From Magnaporthiopsis rhizophila (taxonomy: Eukaryota > Ascomycota > Sordariomycetes > Magnaporthales > Magnaporthaceae): a stretch of 64,000 nt of DNA. The translations under genes and the position numbers were made by a program. The stretch spans positions 62,001 to 126,000 of the forward strand of contig PYSS01000003.1 in assembly GCA_003049465.1 (NCBI GenBank), written 5' to 3'. Below, piece by piece: positions 1 to 10,037 of this stretch. Numbering within the stretch: the stretch's first letter is position 1; the number at the start of each line of letters is the position of its first letter. The notes under the pieces were generated by a model. The model made no database searches and was not told the DNA's origin. It worked only from the letters and a program-made list of their open reading frames with translations.

Positions 1-1621
1 CGTCCGTGGTGAACTTGCTAGCCGTCGACTGGAATATGTCCAGATGAGGGGCCAGCACCTTTCCGAACGGCACGTAGACAAAGGCTGTGAGGAAAAGAGG
101 GAAGTAAGAAGTGATGAAGTTGATGACGAAGATCTTCTGAACAAACGATGCTTGGTGTCCTTGGAAGGAGGCAAAAAAAAGGGGACTGTCAGCAGTTGGA
201 TCGCGTGGGGTCAGAGTTGCTGTGCCAAGGCGTACCATCTTGGGTCTCGTAGTTCTCCAGGTTCGTCAGGCGCTCCGCTAGATTGGTCAGGAGTGTGGTG
301 AGGGCAGGCATGAAGAGCTTGGACTTGGTCAGCTATTGCGTCTATAATAGCACGAGCGGGCGTAGAAAGGGAGACTCACAGTCAAAAGGACAGTCGGGAG
401 GAATGTCTGGGAGAGAAATAGCCAAAGTCAGCATAAACGCCTTTTGAAATCAAAAATAGCAGACAAGGCCAAATGCGCACGCACCAGATATTGTTTAAAC
501 GGGCCGTTGTAGACCTCGTTGATGAAGATCTCGATGGCGAAGCACGAGAAGATCATGCTCCCGAGAATGGCCATGCACGCGATGGCAAAGGGAACCTGCA
601 ACAGCTGGCGCGAAAGTCTCTTCAGGGGCGGGAAGACCTTGATGATCTCTCCCGTGACAGGGTCCCGCGCCTCACTCTCATGCTGGAACTGTGGCCGTGG
701 CCGCTGGATCCTAGAGACGCCGCGGACGCCCCACTGGACGGCCAGGTCGACCTCCTTCTTGCGCCAATACTCGAAGAAGATGACGGACCAGAGGCAGTTC
801 ACGAGGGCGTAGAACCACGAGAACTTGCCGAGAAGGAGCCAGGCGCTGAAGCCAAAAGCGGCGGGGAAGATGAGGAACTTGAAGTAGGTCTGCAAAAAGG
901 CAAAGTAGAAGGCGACGCGCTCGCCAAACTTGTTGCGGATCTCGTTGAGGTCGGCGTCGTCCAGGACGTACTTTGTGCTCCAGCGCTTGATCCACTGGCG
1001 GTTGAAGGCGTGATCGTGCAGCGGGAAGACGGCGGCGACGTGCTTCCACTGGCCCGTCTTGGGCGTAATGCCGGCGCCGCCATCGTTTTTGGATTTTGTG
1101 ATGAGCAGGTAGCACAGCCGGAGACGCTCGGCCTCGGAGACGGGCTCGTTCTCGAACTGGTTGTTCAGGTCCTGCTTGTTGGGGGCCGAGGGGCGGACCC
1201 CGTACAGCCAGTCCTGCAGGCGATAGCGGTACACCTGCGCGTGGAGGAGCTTGTCCGACACGATCTTGACGAACACCAGGAGAGAGTGCTTGCCGCCGTA
1301 GCGGACCTCGGTGGCAAAGCCGACCTTGACGAGAGCCTGCACGAGCTGCACAAACGCCGCCTCGGCCTCGACGCGCTCGGCTGGAGGGGAGTTCTGTCAG
1401 ACCACCAGGTCCCGATGACCTTGAATCCCGAATGAGGCTTACACTTGTTGGAGGGGATCCGGTAGTCAACGACGTAGTCGACGCTTGAGGCCCGTCAGCT
1501 GGATTCTTTGCTGCTGGCCGATAGCACAGCTCATTGAGGAGGTTACTCACTCAAAATTCTTGGATTTGGATCCCGATCCATCACCCTTTTCGGGCTGGTA
1601 GATAGCCCCCTGGGTCGCCAT
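1..1621 (-). CDS. TMEM16/anoctamin family protein (Ist2-like), 5' part only; C-terminus beyond window
   Basis: This is the N-terminal part of a fungal TMEM16 membrane protein, a family of lipid scramblases, ion channels and ER-plasma-membrane tethers (Aspergillus afTMEM16, yeast Ist2). The start ATG is at 1621-1619. Exons that keep one frame are 1551-1621, 1443-1483, 485-1380, 380-406 (only 27 nt), 236-317 and 1-159, giving about 424 residues before the edge. The large exon holds the ferredoxin-like cytosolic domain and the first membrane segments (LIFPAAFGFSAWLLLG, then FAIACMAILGSMIFSCFAIEIF). The next exons read TFLPTVLLT and FVINFITSYFPLFLTAFVYVPFG, very like the TM3-TM4 region of fungal TMEM16. 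The acceptor of exon 5 has an alternative 15 nt upstream that also keeps the frame. The family call is firm. The activity (scramblase or tether) is inferred, and the calcium site would lie outside the window. Confidence 0.9.
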
Positions 1622-2477
1622 GACTGCGAGTGGCCAAGAGCCAGAGGTGGTGCCAAGCGATGCTGCCCGGAGAGCGACCGCAATGAGTGGGATGGGGCGG
1701 CTGGTTCCGTAGGCGTTTGTCGAGTGACAGAGCCACGCAAGATGCGGGGCAGAGCAGAAGCTTGGGAGGAAACACGACCAGGATTAGCAGGAAGAGGAGA
1801 ATAGGAAGTGTTTGGCCTAAAATCTCTAGATATATCTCAATGGGCAAGGTAGACTAGGCTGGCAGCTAGCTGCGTCAGATGACGTTCAATATTCGAGACC
1901 AGGCATGCTCAAAAGGGTCGGATTCTTGGCTGGGATTTTGGGATGCCGCCAACAACGTCACCACACATGTTTCCGGTTCCCTGACTGGAGGACAAGCCTG
2001 GTTGCGACATCCACACTTGGCCCAATCCCAAACGGGCATGGCGGCAGGAGCCCTCATCACAGACGGATGCGATGGCAGGAGCTTGGGGAGATGCGTCCAA
2101 TCGGGAGCCCATGCTTGCCCGCTTGTCCAACAACAGAACAGAGCTCAAACCTCCACAATGGATACTCCTGTGGGGCGGTACCGGAGCTTAATTCGTTGTG
2201 GTGCGTTGTTGCTGCCCGTGAATGATTTTCACTAATTACGAGTTTGACAGCACTCTTGGCTCACCAACCTCCGAGTTCAGGGTACTGTTGGAAGTGAATG
2301 TCACAATGCGTGACTAGCACATCCCAGTCCAGCTAAATATCGGATGTCCCGGCCTGCAGCCCTGCTGTGTCCTCCCACTAGGTAGGTACATACCATACAT
2401 ATCAGATCGCGTCGTCTTTTTTTCATCCCGCTCCTCTCCTCCTCTTCTCCTCTCCAGACACAAAAAGAAAAAAAAAA
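1622..2477. promoter_or_regulatory. Divergent intergenic region between TMEM16 and metallophosphoesterase genes
   Basis: No coding exon is recognisable in these 856 bases. It must carry both promoters because the flanking genes diverge. Next to the right-hand gene, 2418-2456 is almost pure C+T on the + strand and is followed by an A-rich leader running directly into the ATG at 2478. This is the arrangement usual for filamentous fungal promoters. Confidence 0.6.
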
Positions 2478-3539
2478 ATGGGCTTCCTAGTACGACTAGG
2501 TCTCCGCCGTCACAGCCCCTGGGAACCGCCCACGGTGCTAGACAGGCTTCTAGATGGGCCGCTGCACTATCTCATCGCCACCGCCTTCTCGGTCCTGGTG
2601 CGGCTGCGGGGTCCTCCTCTCGCGCCCCCGCCGGCCGGCCGGCCGGCGATCCGGGTGGTGTGCATATCCGACACGCACGAGCACACACTCCCCGTGCCCG
2701 ACGGCGACCTGCTGATCCACGCCGGCGACCTGACGACGTCGGGCACGGTAGATGCCATCCACGCGCAGCTCGACTGGCTGGCCTCGCTGCCGCACCAGCA
2801 CAAGGTCGTCGTGGCCGGAAACCACGACACCTGGCTCGACCCCGTCGCCAGGCCGCACCTGCCTGTGGCCCCTGCCGAGGACGCCAAGCTCGATTTTGGG
2901 AACGTCATCTACCTGCTCGACGAGTCGGTCCGGCTCGACTTCAAGCCCGCCGGCCGCTCGCTGACCGTGTTCGGCTCGCCGCATATCCCCCGGTGCGGCG
3001 GCGCCGAGTTCGCGTTCCAGTACCTGCGGAACTTTCCCCCTTGGGAGGGGAAGGTTCCTCTTCAGACAGATATTCTGATCACTCACACGCCGCCCGTAAG
3101 TGTTTTCCCGACACCCCCGGTCGTCTTTTTTTCCCACTTTACGATGCTTACTACGTGGCCTCCATAGCGCCACCACCTCGACCTCGGCCTTGGCTGCGCC
3201 GGCCTCCTGGAGGAGGTGTGGCGAGTCCGCCCCAGACTCCACGTGTTCGGCCACGTGCACTCGGGCGCCGGCCGGGAGGCCGTCTTCTTCGACGAGGCCC
3301 AGCGCGCCTTTGAAAAGCTTATGGCGCGGCCCAAGAGGGGTTTGATATCGGACCTGCTCATCCCCCACGTCGGGTGGCTCGACGCATTCAAGGTGCTTTT
3401 GTACGGCGTTAACGCGGTTCTGTTCAAGTGGTTGATGCTCGGGCCAGGGCCCAACAACGGCAGCCTCATGATCAACGCCGCCCAGATGTATCGAAATACC
3501 GGAAAGATGGGGAACTCCATCCAGATCGTCGACTTGTAA
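2478..3539 (+). CDS. Calcineurin-like metallophosphoesterase (MPPED1/2-like)
   Basis: This is a 329-residue predicted binuclear-metal phosphoesterase of the MPPED/239FB type; the natural substrate in fungi is unknown. Two exons, 2478-3095 and 3168-3539, join across a 72-nt GTAAGT...ATAG intron in the third-quarter motif (THTPP|RHHL). The metal-binding motifs are complete: D65-x-H67, G83-D84, GNHD at 114-117, H203 and GHVH at 234-237. A hydrophobic segment at about residues 27-43 (LHYLIATAFSVLVRL) precedes the domain and could be a membrane anchor. The start is the first ATG after a C+T-rich tract and an A-rich leader. The gene converges on PEX12 with 184 bp between stop codons. The fold is sure; the role is not. 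Confidence 0.9.
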
Positions 3540-3723
3540 AGGGTGAGGGGAGGACACACCCCGTGGAAACCAGCTGGTTTATATGTGTAAGAAGCCAAAA
3601 AAGAATTAAGTACATATATACGGAAAACAACAAAAAGCGTTTATGGAATATATCACGCCCGCTCCTAACGCCATCTAATGCTCTCTCAATACGTAATTAT
3701 ATCAGCTATCATCAACAAGCGGC

Positions 3724-5082
3724 TCAAACCATTATCCGCCTCAGGCCCTCGGTGCCGCCAAGGACGCGCCGGCCCGTGACGGCGCACCGCCCTGCTCCAC
3801 TCTCCCACCTGCCCTCCTTGCCGCCGGCCATGAAGGCCTCTTGCCTCGGGTGCTCGCCCGCGACCCAGCGGTGGATGCACGTGTAGCAGTAGACCACGCC
3901 CGTCTGGCACGCCGTCGCCGTCCTGATGTCGTCGGCGCAGATGGGGCACAGCGCCGAGTCGGCCGGCGGCTTGACCGTCAGGATGGGGAGCATTGAGGGT
4001 GTGGCTATGGGCACGTTTTCGGCCAGCGGCTCGGCCTCCTTTTCCTGCTCATCATCTTCTTCTTCCCCACTACTTTCCTTCTTCTTTTTCTCTTCTGCCG
4101 CCGCTGCCGCCGCCGGTTGCTTCATCCGCTCCGGCAGGCCCAGACCCGTAACGACGGGCGGCGGCAGATCCAGATTCTCGGCCGTCCGGGCCGACAGGTG
4201 CTTGCCAAAGTCGGATGCGTGCCACCACTCGAGGAACTTGAGCAGCACGAGGCTGGCGGGGAGTGCGAGCGACAGGCTCGAGAGCGCCCTAGACGCCAGG
4301 CCGCTAGGCGAGAGCAGCGACGAGGCAGCCCCGCCCCTAGCCGCAGCCGCGGCGGCGGCGGCTCCGGTGCCCTTCTCGAGCGCGTCGATGGCCTGGTAAT
4401 CGGCGGCGGTCATGCGGCGGATGCGTGCGCCGGCGAGCCAGGTGAGCGGGTGGTGGAAGCGGCTGCCGTCGAAGAGGTATGCGAGGCTAAAAGCCAGGGC
4501 AGCGAGGTGGTAGGACGCGTTGAGGCCGGGGTAAACGCGGCGCAGGAACCAGCGATAGGCGTACAGAAGACGCTCGCGCAGCGGGGCTCCCAGTAAAGGT
4601 GGCTGGTTGTAGGCGGCGCCGAGGAGGGCGGCGCGCGGGGCGTCGATCTCGTGGGCCTCGTCGAGGCGGCGCTTGAGGTAGGGGAAGAGCACGAGAGCGG
4701 CGAGGGAGCGCCAGACGTCGCGGGAGCGCAGGCCGAGGGCGTCGCGCACGATCTGGGGCGCGCCGATCGAGGCGCGCGGCAGGTCGGCGGCCGAGAGGTG
4801 GCCAGCGCGCTCGCGCTTGAGGCCGTAGAAGTGCTCGGTGAAGGAGCCGCCGCGGGTGCGGAGGTAGTGGCGCTCGACGATGAGCGAGGCGAGGGCGTAG
4901 ATCTCGTCGAATGAGTTGAGCACGCGCAGCAGGTGGCGCGGGTAGCGGTGCGTCGCGACCGTGAGCAGGTAGCGGATCGTGGGCGGCAGCAGCACGGCGA
5001 GCTGTTGCTCCGACAGCAGCTCAAACAGCGACGGCTTGCCCTCGTCGATCGACGCGCTCGCGATGGCGCTGACGTACTCCAT
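3724..5082 (-). CDS. pex12: Peroxin-12, RING-type component of the peroxisomal import ligase
   Basis: Pex12 forms, with Pex2 and Pex10, the peroxisomal membrane ubiquitin ligase that modifies the PTS1 receptor Pex5 so it can be recycled. The single exon encodes 452 residues. The N-terminal half matches the Pex2/Pex12 membrane domain (start MEYVSAIASASIDEGKPSLF, then FELLSEQQLAVLLPPTIRYL). A Lys/Glu-rich low-complexity stretch around residues 325-350 leads to a C-terminal RING-like domain at 379-452 beginning CPICADDIRTA and containing CYTCIHRW. As usual for Pex12 the RING lacks some zinc ligands. An Ala run (about 245-252) and Ser/Leu-rich segment are inserts in the central part. It is divergent from the thioesterase gene at 5538 and convergent with the phosphoesterase gene. 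Confidence 0.95.
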   Translation of the reverse strand: MEYVSAIASASIDEGKPSLFELLSEQQLAVLLPPTIRYLLTVATHRYPRHLLRVLNSFDEIYALASLIVERHYLRTRGGSFTEHFYGLKRERAGHLSAADLPRASIGAPQIVRDALGLRSRDVWRSLAALVLFPYLKRRLDEAHEIDAPRAALLGAAYNQPPLLGAPLRERLLYAYRWFLRRVYPGLNASYHLAALAFSLAYLFDGSRFHHPLTWLAGARIRRMTAADYQAIDALEKGTGAAAAAAAARGGAASSLLSPSGLASRALSSLSLALPASLVLLKFLEWWHASDFGKHLSARTAENLDLPPPVVTGLGLPERMKQPAAAAAAEEKKKKESSGEEEDDEQEKEAEPLAENVPIATPSMLPILTVKPPADSALCPICADDIRTATACQTGVVYCYTCIHRWVAGEHPRQEAFMAGGKEGRWESGAGRCAVTGRRVLGGTEGLRRIMV

Positions 5083-5537
5083 TTCGTCGCTGTCGCATCG
5101 GCTCTCTCTCGGGGCTGGGTGCTAGCTGGTCGGTGGCGTGTTGTGGCGGGCCGTCGAGACCACGGCCTTGTAGACGCCGTCGATGTCAAACCTGCCTAGG
5201 TGGGTGGTCCCTGATATGGACAGGGAGGCGGAGGCGGAGTGGTAGCCAAAGCGTCCATCAATTTTTTGCCGATGGCCCGAGGTCCAGCAAAAAAACACGA
5301 CCATCCATGTCATGTGTCTGGGGCAGCTGGGCCCACTAAGACGCAGGGGAAACTGCCGCTATTAAGCACCCGCTTCCCCAGAATCCGGCGGTGGGGACGG
5401 TGTCGGTGTTAGGGGTTATCTTGCAACTCAACAACTACAACAGATCAATCAATCAGAGGCAAGCAAACGGCACCAACGACGGTCATTATCCATTATCAAA
5501 TACAGTTACAACCTCCATCACGTGGGCAGTTCCCAAC
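5083..5537. promoter_or_regulatory. Shared divergent promoter of pex12 and the thioesterase gene
   Basis: These 455 bases separate two ATGs facing away from each other, so both genes probably draw on the same regulatory DNA. The stretch is AT-richer than the flanking coding DNA, especially 5410-5520. No consensus TATA box could be assigned with confidence. Fungal peroxisomal genes are often controlled through CCTCGG/CCGAGG (FarA/FarB) elements. I see one CCCGAGG-like match near 5276-5282, not enough to call a site. Confidence 0.5.
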
Positions 5538-6127
5538 ATGGCGGCAAACAACAAGGCCTCAGAGGGAGACAACGATGCAAGGGCCACCGTCCAGAAGGCC
5601 CTCGATACATACATGAAGATTGCGGTTCGTATTGTATTTTCCCATCCAGCTCCATTGCGGTTCACGCTAACCCAGCTCCAAAACCCAAGGACTTCGCCGT
5701 GACGTTTTTCCCATACGTCGAGCTGATCTCAGCCACTGGCCCTCGGTCCGGCAGCAACAAAACCGAAGACCCGCTGGTCACGGCCACGTTCCGCTACACG
5801 GTGCCCAAGGAGCACTGCAACCGGATGGGCAACCTGCACGGGGGCGCTGCCGCCACCATCTTCGACTACGCCACCACCATGCCCCTGGTCCTCGTCTCGC
5901 GCCCGGGCTTCTGGAGGCACATGGGCGTGACCAGGAACCTGTCCGTCACCTACGTGCGCCCCGCCCCCTGCGGCACCACCGTCCTCGTCGAGTGCCAGGT
6001 CGTCGCCGTCGGCGCCCGGCTCTGTGCCCTCCGCGGGGTCATGCGTAGGGAGGACAACGGCCAGGTCATCTCCACGTGCGAGCACGGCAAAGTCAACACC
6101 GACCCTCCGGTAAAGGCCAAGATTTGA
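5538..6127 (+). CDS. Hotdog-fold acyl-CoA thioesterase (ACOT13/PaaI-like) with C-terminal AKI
   Basis: This is a predicted acyl-CoA hydrolase of 180 residues. Exons are 5538-5628 and 5676-6127. The only splice pair that keeps the frame uses donor GTATTG and acceptor CCCAG (join KIAV-P-PKPKDF). The second exon holds the hotdog domain: GNLHGGAAATIFDYATTMPL at 82-101, with HGG at 85-87 and Asp94, the family's active-site region, followed by LSVTYVRPAP on the central strand. The last three residues, AKI, fit the relaxed peroxisomal PTS1 pattern (S/A/C)-(K/R/H)-(L/M/I). With the divergent position next to pex12 this suggests a peroxisomal matrix enzyme. In-frame ATGs do not extend the first exon, so the start at 5538 is preferred. 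The family is sure; location is inference. Confidence 0.88.
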
Positions 6128-6541
6128 CGGTGCTCTCGAAACTCGCTGGGTGTGGGTGTCAAGTGGGACAGACAGTAAATACCGCAATAGAGTAGTAGAT
6201 AGGTAGACACTGAGACATTTCTTTTGTGGCAGCCTGTTTTCCTGGAAATGTAGATAAATAAGATAGGAAATATGGTATCCTTTCGTTTGCATCATCCCGC
6301 CGTCCCGCCGTAAACCAATAGTCGAGGGGTATATACTTGGGACAAGGCTCCACGGACTGCAGCAGCCAGTTGCCGCCGAACCTTGTCCATAGCCAAAGAA
6401 ACAAAACTTGCCGCCATGCTTGAAAACAACAAAAGAAAAAAAAAAGACTCCAGACGACGAGACACGAAAGGAACCCAAGACCAGGCCCAACGGAAATAAG
6501 GATGGGAGAATAAACGCCGCAAAGCCTACATCTCCGAGCTC
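6128..6541. other. Convergent 3' region between thioesterase and C2H2 regulator
   Basis: Here 414 bases separate two stop codons facing each other. The segment 6170-6280 is AT-rich (repeated tagataggtag/tagataaataag) and is a plausible cleavage and polyadenylation region for the + gene. A 10-A run near 6436-6446 lies on the side of the - gene. No coding exon is seen. Confidence 0.5.
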
Positions 6542-8480
6542 TCACACTGTGGCGCCAGAGTTGAGCTGGATGCAGTTCTTCAGCAACGTCGCTCCTTCGT
6601 GGAGAAGCTCCCACCGCGTCACCTCAAACGATTCCTTGAGAACCATGAGCAGTGCCGTGTTGCGGTTCAGCCCCGTCATCACCTTCAGCTCCTCAGGATC
6701 CGAGATTCCGCCAAAAGTCCGCAGGTACTCGCGCATTTCCCGTACCTGAGCCTGCTTGGTCGGTGGCAGGCTGTAGTCCTTGCACGGACCTTCCAAAGCG
6801 TATCCGTAGCACCAGACCACCAGGGCGGCAAAGTAGAGAACCCACGGCCTGTTCATCAGCACGTCCTCCCGTGCAGAGTACAACTCTTCGCTAGGCGGCT
6901 GCCCGGAAGATGCCGGCGTGCCTGGCTCTACCGACAAGAGCACAGACGACAGGAACTTCAGCGCGTAGTAGACGGCATCGCGCGCCCTCGCCTTGGGCGC
7001 CCAGTTGTCCTTCATCCTCCGCTGGGCGCTGTTCAGGTCCTGCGTGCCGATGGACCGGCCTAGCAGCCGCTTGGCGCGCGCAAAGATTTGACAGTCGACA
7101 ATGTCCACCTGCATGGCCATGTGCGCCAGGTGGTGGAGCACCGTGCGGTTCTTCAATGTGACAGTCTCCTCAGCATGCTCTTCTCCTCCGGCGTATATGT
7201 AAGGATCCGAATGGGCTTTGTCAAAGTCGGTCCGCCAAAAGTCGAACGCCCGCGTGAGCGTGCCCCTCCACTTGTCTCGGCCTCCTAGCGCCTGGGACAC
7301 TCCCCCTCCCAGTGAGTTGACCTGGAGGTCCCGTTGGTTCATGTGCCAGCTCACGCTGAGCAGCCCGGCCATCAGGATCGTGCGCCCAAACGCGTTGGTC
7401 CGGACCTCCACTCCGCTAAGGGTCTTCTTCAGGCCGTCAAGGAACGCGAGCGTCTTGATGCCCCGGGAGTGCAGGTTGGCTTCGATTCTACCGACCTCGG
7501 CCCCGCTTGTGGCCTTCCAAAGATTCTCATCGCACGGTAGCGGAAGACGCATCTCGTGGGCGACCATGACGGTCGAATGCCCAAACATGGTCGCGTGGAT
7601 CGAGTCTAGCCAGAAAGCGGCGAACGCCGCGCGGCGGGTGGCTTCGTTGGTAATCCAGTGATTCCACCACTCGTCGGCCGTGTGGACGCCACCTGTCGAA
7701 GATTGTCTTGACGACTGAGGGTTGGGCGAGTCCAGAGACGACTTGCCAATCAAGGACCTGCCACGGCGCATGAGGACAATGGTGGTCGCATGGTGGATGT
7801 GGGCACGTTCGTGGAGCGACCTTGTCGAGTACATCTTCTCGTACAGCTCCAGCAAGATCATGGCCTGGAACACCCACAGCTTGGCCGGCGGCCCGAAGTT
7901 GGAGTCCATGTAGAGGGCCCAGCGGAGGTCCCAAGCCAGGAAGTTGGAAAGACGTGCGCCGGCCTTGGTCACGTGCGCTCCTTGCGCCTCGTCTAGGCTG
8001 ACGGCTCCTATGGCCATCATGGCGATGAGCAGCAGGATGGGCGTTCTGTCTGGCTGGAACGTCGGTTGGTGAAGGATGGGCACCTGATCGCTAAAGTGCA
8101 GCCAGTACGAAGTTATGTACCTCTGCATCATCTTGCGGCTCAGCATGTGAGTATCCTGGGACCGGTCTCCCTCAATGATGCTCTCTTTCAGCCGATCAAC
8201 CGGAGAGGCGTCGCTGGCGCCGTTGAATCTGTCCCTGATGTACTCGAAAATCTCGTTACTCTTCTCCTCTGACATGGTAGTCTCGGGGAGATTCTGATCG
8301 AGCAAGTTTCCAACCGCCATGACCTGCTGCGGCGGGAAGTATCCCAGGTGCGACGGGTCCGTAGCGCCGTAATAAGGAACATTGTAGCGGTTGTTAAACT
8401 CGCCATAGCTGCTCGTCACCCGGCCTGTTAGTGGCTGTGATGCAAACACACGCGATATTCACCGCCAGCGCAAAACACGC

Positions 8481-8526
<46 letters not shown>

Positions 8527-10037
8527 AAAAAAAAAAAAAAAAAAATTGCANAAAAAAAAAAAAAACTCACTTATTTCGGGTCCCCGCAGGGGGTATGCGT
8601 CCCTGGGGCGAGTCACCCGGCTGGCTACCATTCGTGTTGAACAGGTAGGCCATAAAGTCTTCGGGCATTCCCGCATAAGGTGACTTTTGATAGAAAGGAT
8701 CACTGCCGAAGACCGGCATGGCGCTTGGCATAGCCATTTCGCCTAGCATGACCATGTCGCTAGCGCGTTGCTGCTCCTGCTGCTGCTGCTCCCGCTGCTG
8801 CTCCCGCTGCTGCTCGTGCTGCTGCTCGTGCTGTTGCTGCTGCTGCTGCTGTTGCTGCTGGGCAGACTGTTCGGAATAGTCCCCAGGCTGCTGAGAGGGA
8901 TAAAACCGTCCTCCTCCCATGTCTCGAGAGACGGCTGGCGAGGATGGCGTGCCTTGCGTGAAATCGGAGGGTCCTAGGCTCAGGTGAGGGCAGTTCTGGG
9001 TCCCAACGTAGACTGCCGACTGCGGAGTGCCGCTCTGGTGGGTGTGGTATCCGTGATGGGTGGAAACGGGCGACAGAACCCCATACTGCCCGACATCGGT
9101 CTGGACGCTGGGGCGTCGAGGCTGGGTCATGTGCGGCGATTGCTGAGGTGCCGCCTGTTGGCTCTGATGCATGGCTCCGTAAGCTTGGTCGTGCTGCATG
9201 TAGAATATACCATTCGGGTGACCGGTCGAAGCATAGCCCGCAGGGGGCGCATTACCGAGAGCGGTGAATGGCCCGTCCTTGGGGGAGTACTGCATATGGT
9301 TCGGAAGAGGTTTGTTGTAACCTGTACCGGGCCGATTGGCCTCTGGGGAGAGGGATCCGGGTGGCACATATGGGGCGCTAGTAGGCTGGATTATGGGAGA
9401 GCTGCCATGCGTCATTATACTTTCCCTGTCCTTGCGGTTCAGGGCCGAGCCCTTGGCCGTGTGCCTGTCCTTGTGGCGGTTACATAGGTCGAGCCGCACA
9501 AAGCTGCGTGTGCAGTCACCCATGCCGCAGTGATATATCTGCTTTGGAGCATGGTTCAACTGGTGGCGGTATCTATCAGGCCGTGTTAGTAGAAGAGGGT
9601 TGCACGAGCAAGTACCCAAGTGTCAGAACAAAGCAGGCTCAGGGCGCTTACAGGTGTTCGGCCCTAGAGTAGCTCTTGCCACAGTCTTTATGGGGGCATC
9701 CAAACTTCTTGTCCAGACCTTTCCGGCTCCTCCTGCGCTTGCGGGCAGGGCCTGCGTCCGAGTTTGACGAGTTTCCCGGATTCTGGTCGTCATCCCCTGC
9801 CTGCTCATTCTTCAGCTCGACGACAGCGCCGTCATCGTCTTCGTCGGAGCGGCTCCGCCGACGCCCCCTGTCGGAAGACTCCTCCTCTTGCTTGACATTG
9901 TGGGGCGGTGTCGGCTCCTGGAGGGAGGGCATGGCCGTGCTCGAGCGCGAACGCGGGGTGGGCTTGTTCTGCTGGACAGGTCCTAGACTGGCATCTGGTA
10001 TAGTTCCTGGATGAGCGGGGCCCAAGACCGAAGGCAT
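6542..10037 (-). CDS. C2H2 zinc-finger transcription factor with fungal-specific regulatory domain
   Basis: This is a nuclear DNA-binding regulator of about 1084 residues. Exons are 9652-10037 (5' limit uncertain), 8571-9572 and 6542-8408. Two adjacent C2H2 fingers are CPHKDC-x12-H-x3-H and CGMGDC-x12-H-x3-H. The first intron splits finger 1 at EHL|YRH. An Arg/Lys-rich stretch (RKRRRSRKGLDKK) before finger 1 may be a nuclear signal. Exon 2 carries a polyglutamine tract. Exon 3 carries a fungal_trans (PF04082-like) domain. The second intron (8409-8570) is mostly poly(T) on the coding strand and contains the one ambiguous base; acceptor GAGCAG at 8409 is the one that keeps the frame. The open frame runs upstream of the ATG at 10037 to about 10238 without another ATG, so an upstream coding exon is possible. 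Two fingers plus this domain recall Klf1/AmdX-type factors; the exact orthologue was not identified. Confidence 0.85.
8409..8570 (-). other. Intron 2 of the C2H2 regulator, near-homopolymeric, contains N
   Basis: The intron begins GTGAGT and ends GAGCAG on the minus strand. On the + strand 8482-8525, 8527-8545 and 8552-8565 are uninterrupted A runs, with an N at 8551. The length is therefore probably not reliable in the assembly. The long coding-strand T tract would act as an oversized polypyrimidine tract. Confidence 0.7.
8770..8862 (-). repeat. CAG/CAA-type trinucleotide repeat encoding polyQ
   Basis: Imperfect CTG/TTG triplets on the + strand encode about 30 residues of Gln with interspersed His-Glu and Arg-Glu in the C2H2 regulator. 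The period-9 to 12 pattern (QQHEQQHEQQREQQREQQ) shows recent duplication of short blocks. Confidence 0.85.

Noticed and set aside
473..1435. Long open frame antisense to the TMEM16 gene
   Set aside because: It mirrors the coding exon on the other strand and is explained by GC-rich third positions; it has no family motif.
2550..3557. Long minus-strand open frame over the metallophosphoesterase gene
   Set aside because: It is antisense to a gene with complete catalytic motifs and has Val/Gly/Arg-rich shadow composition.
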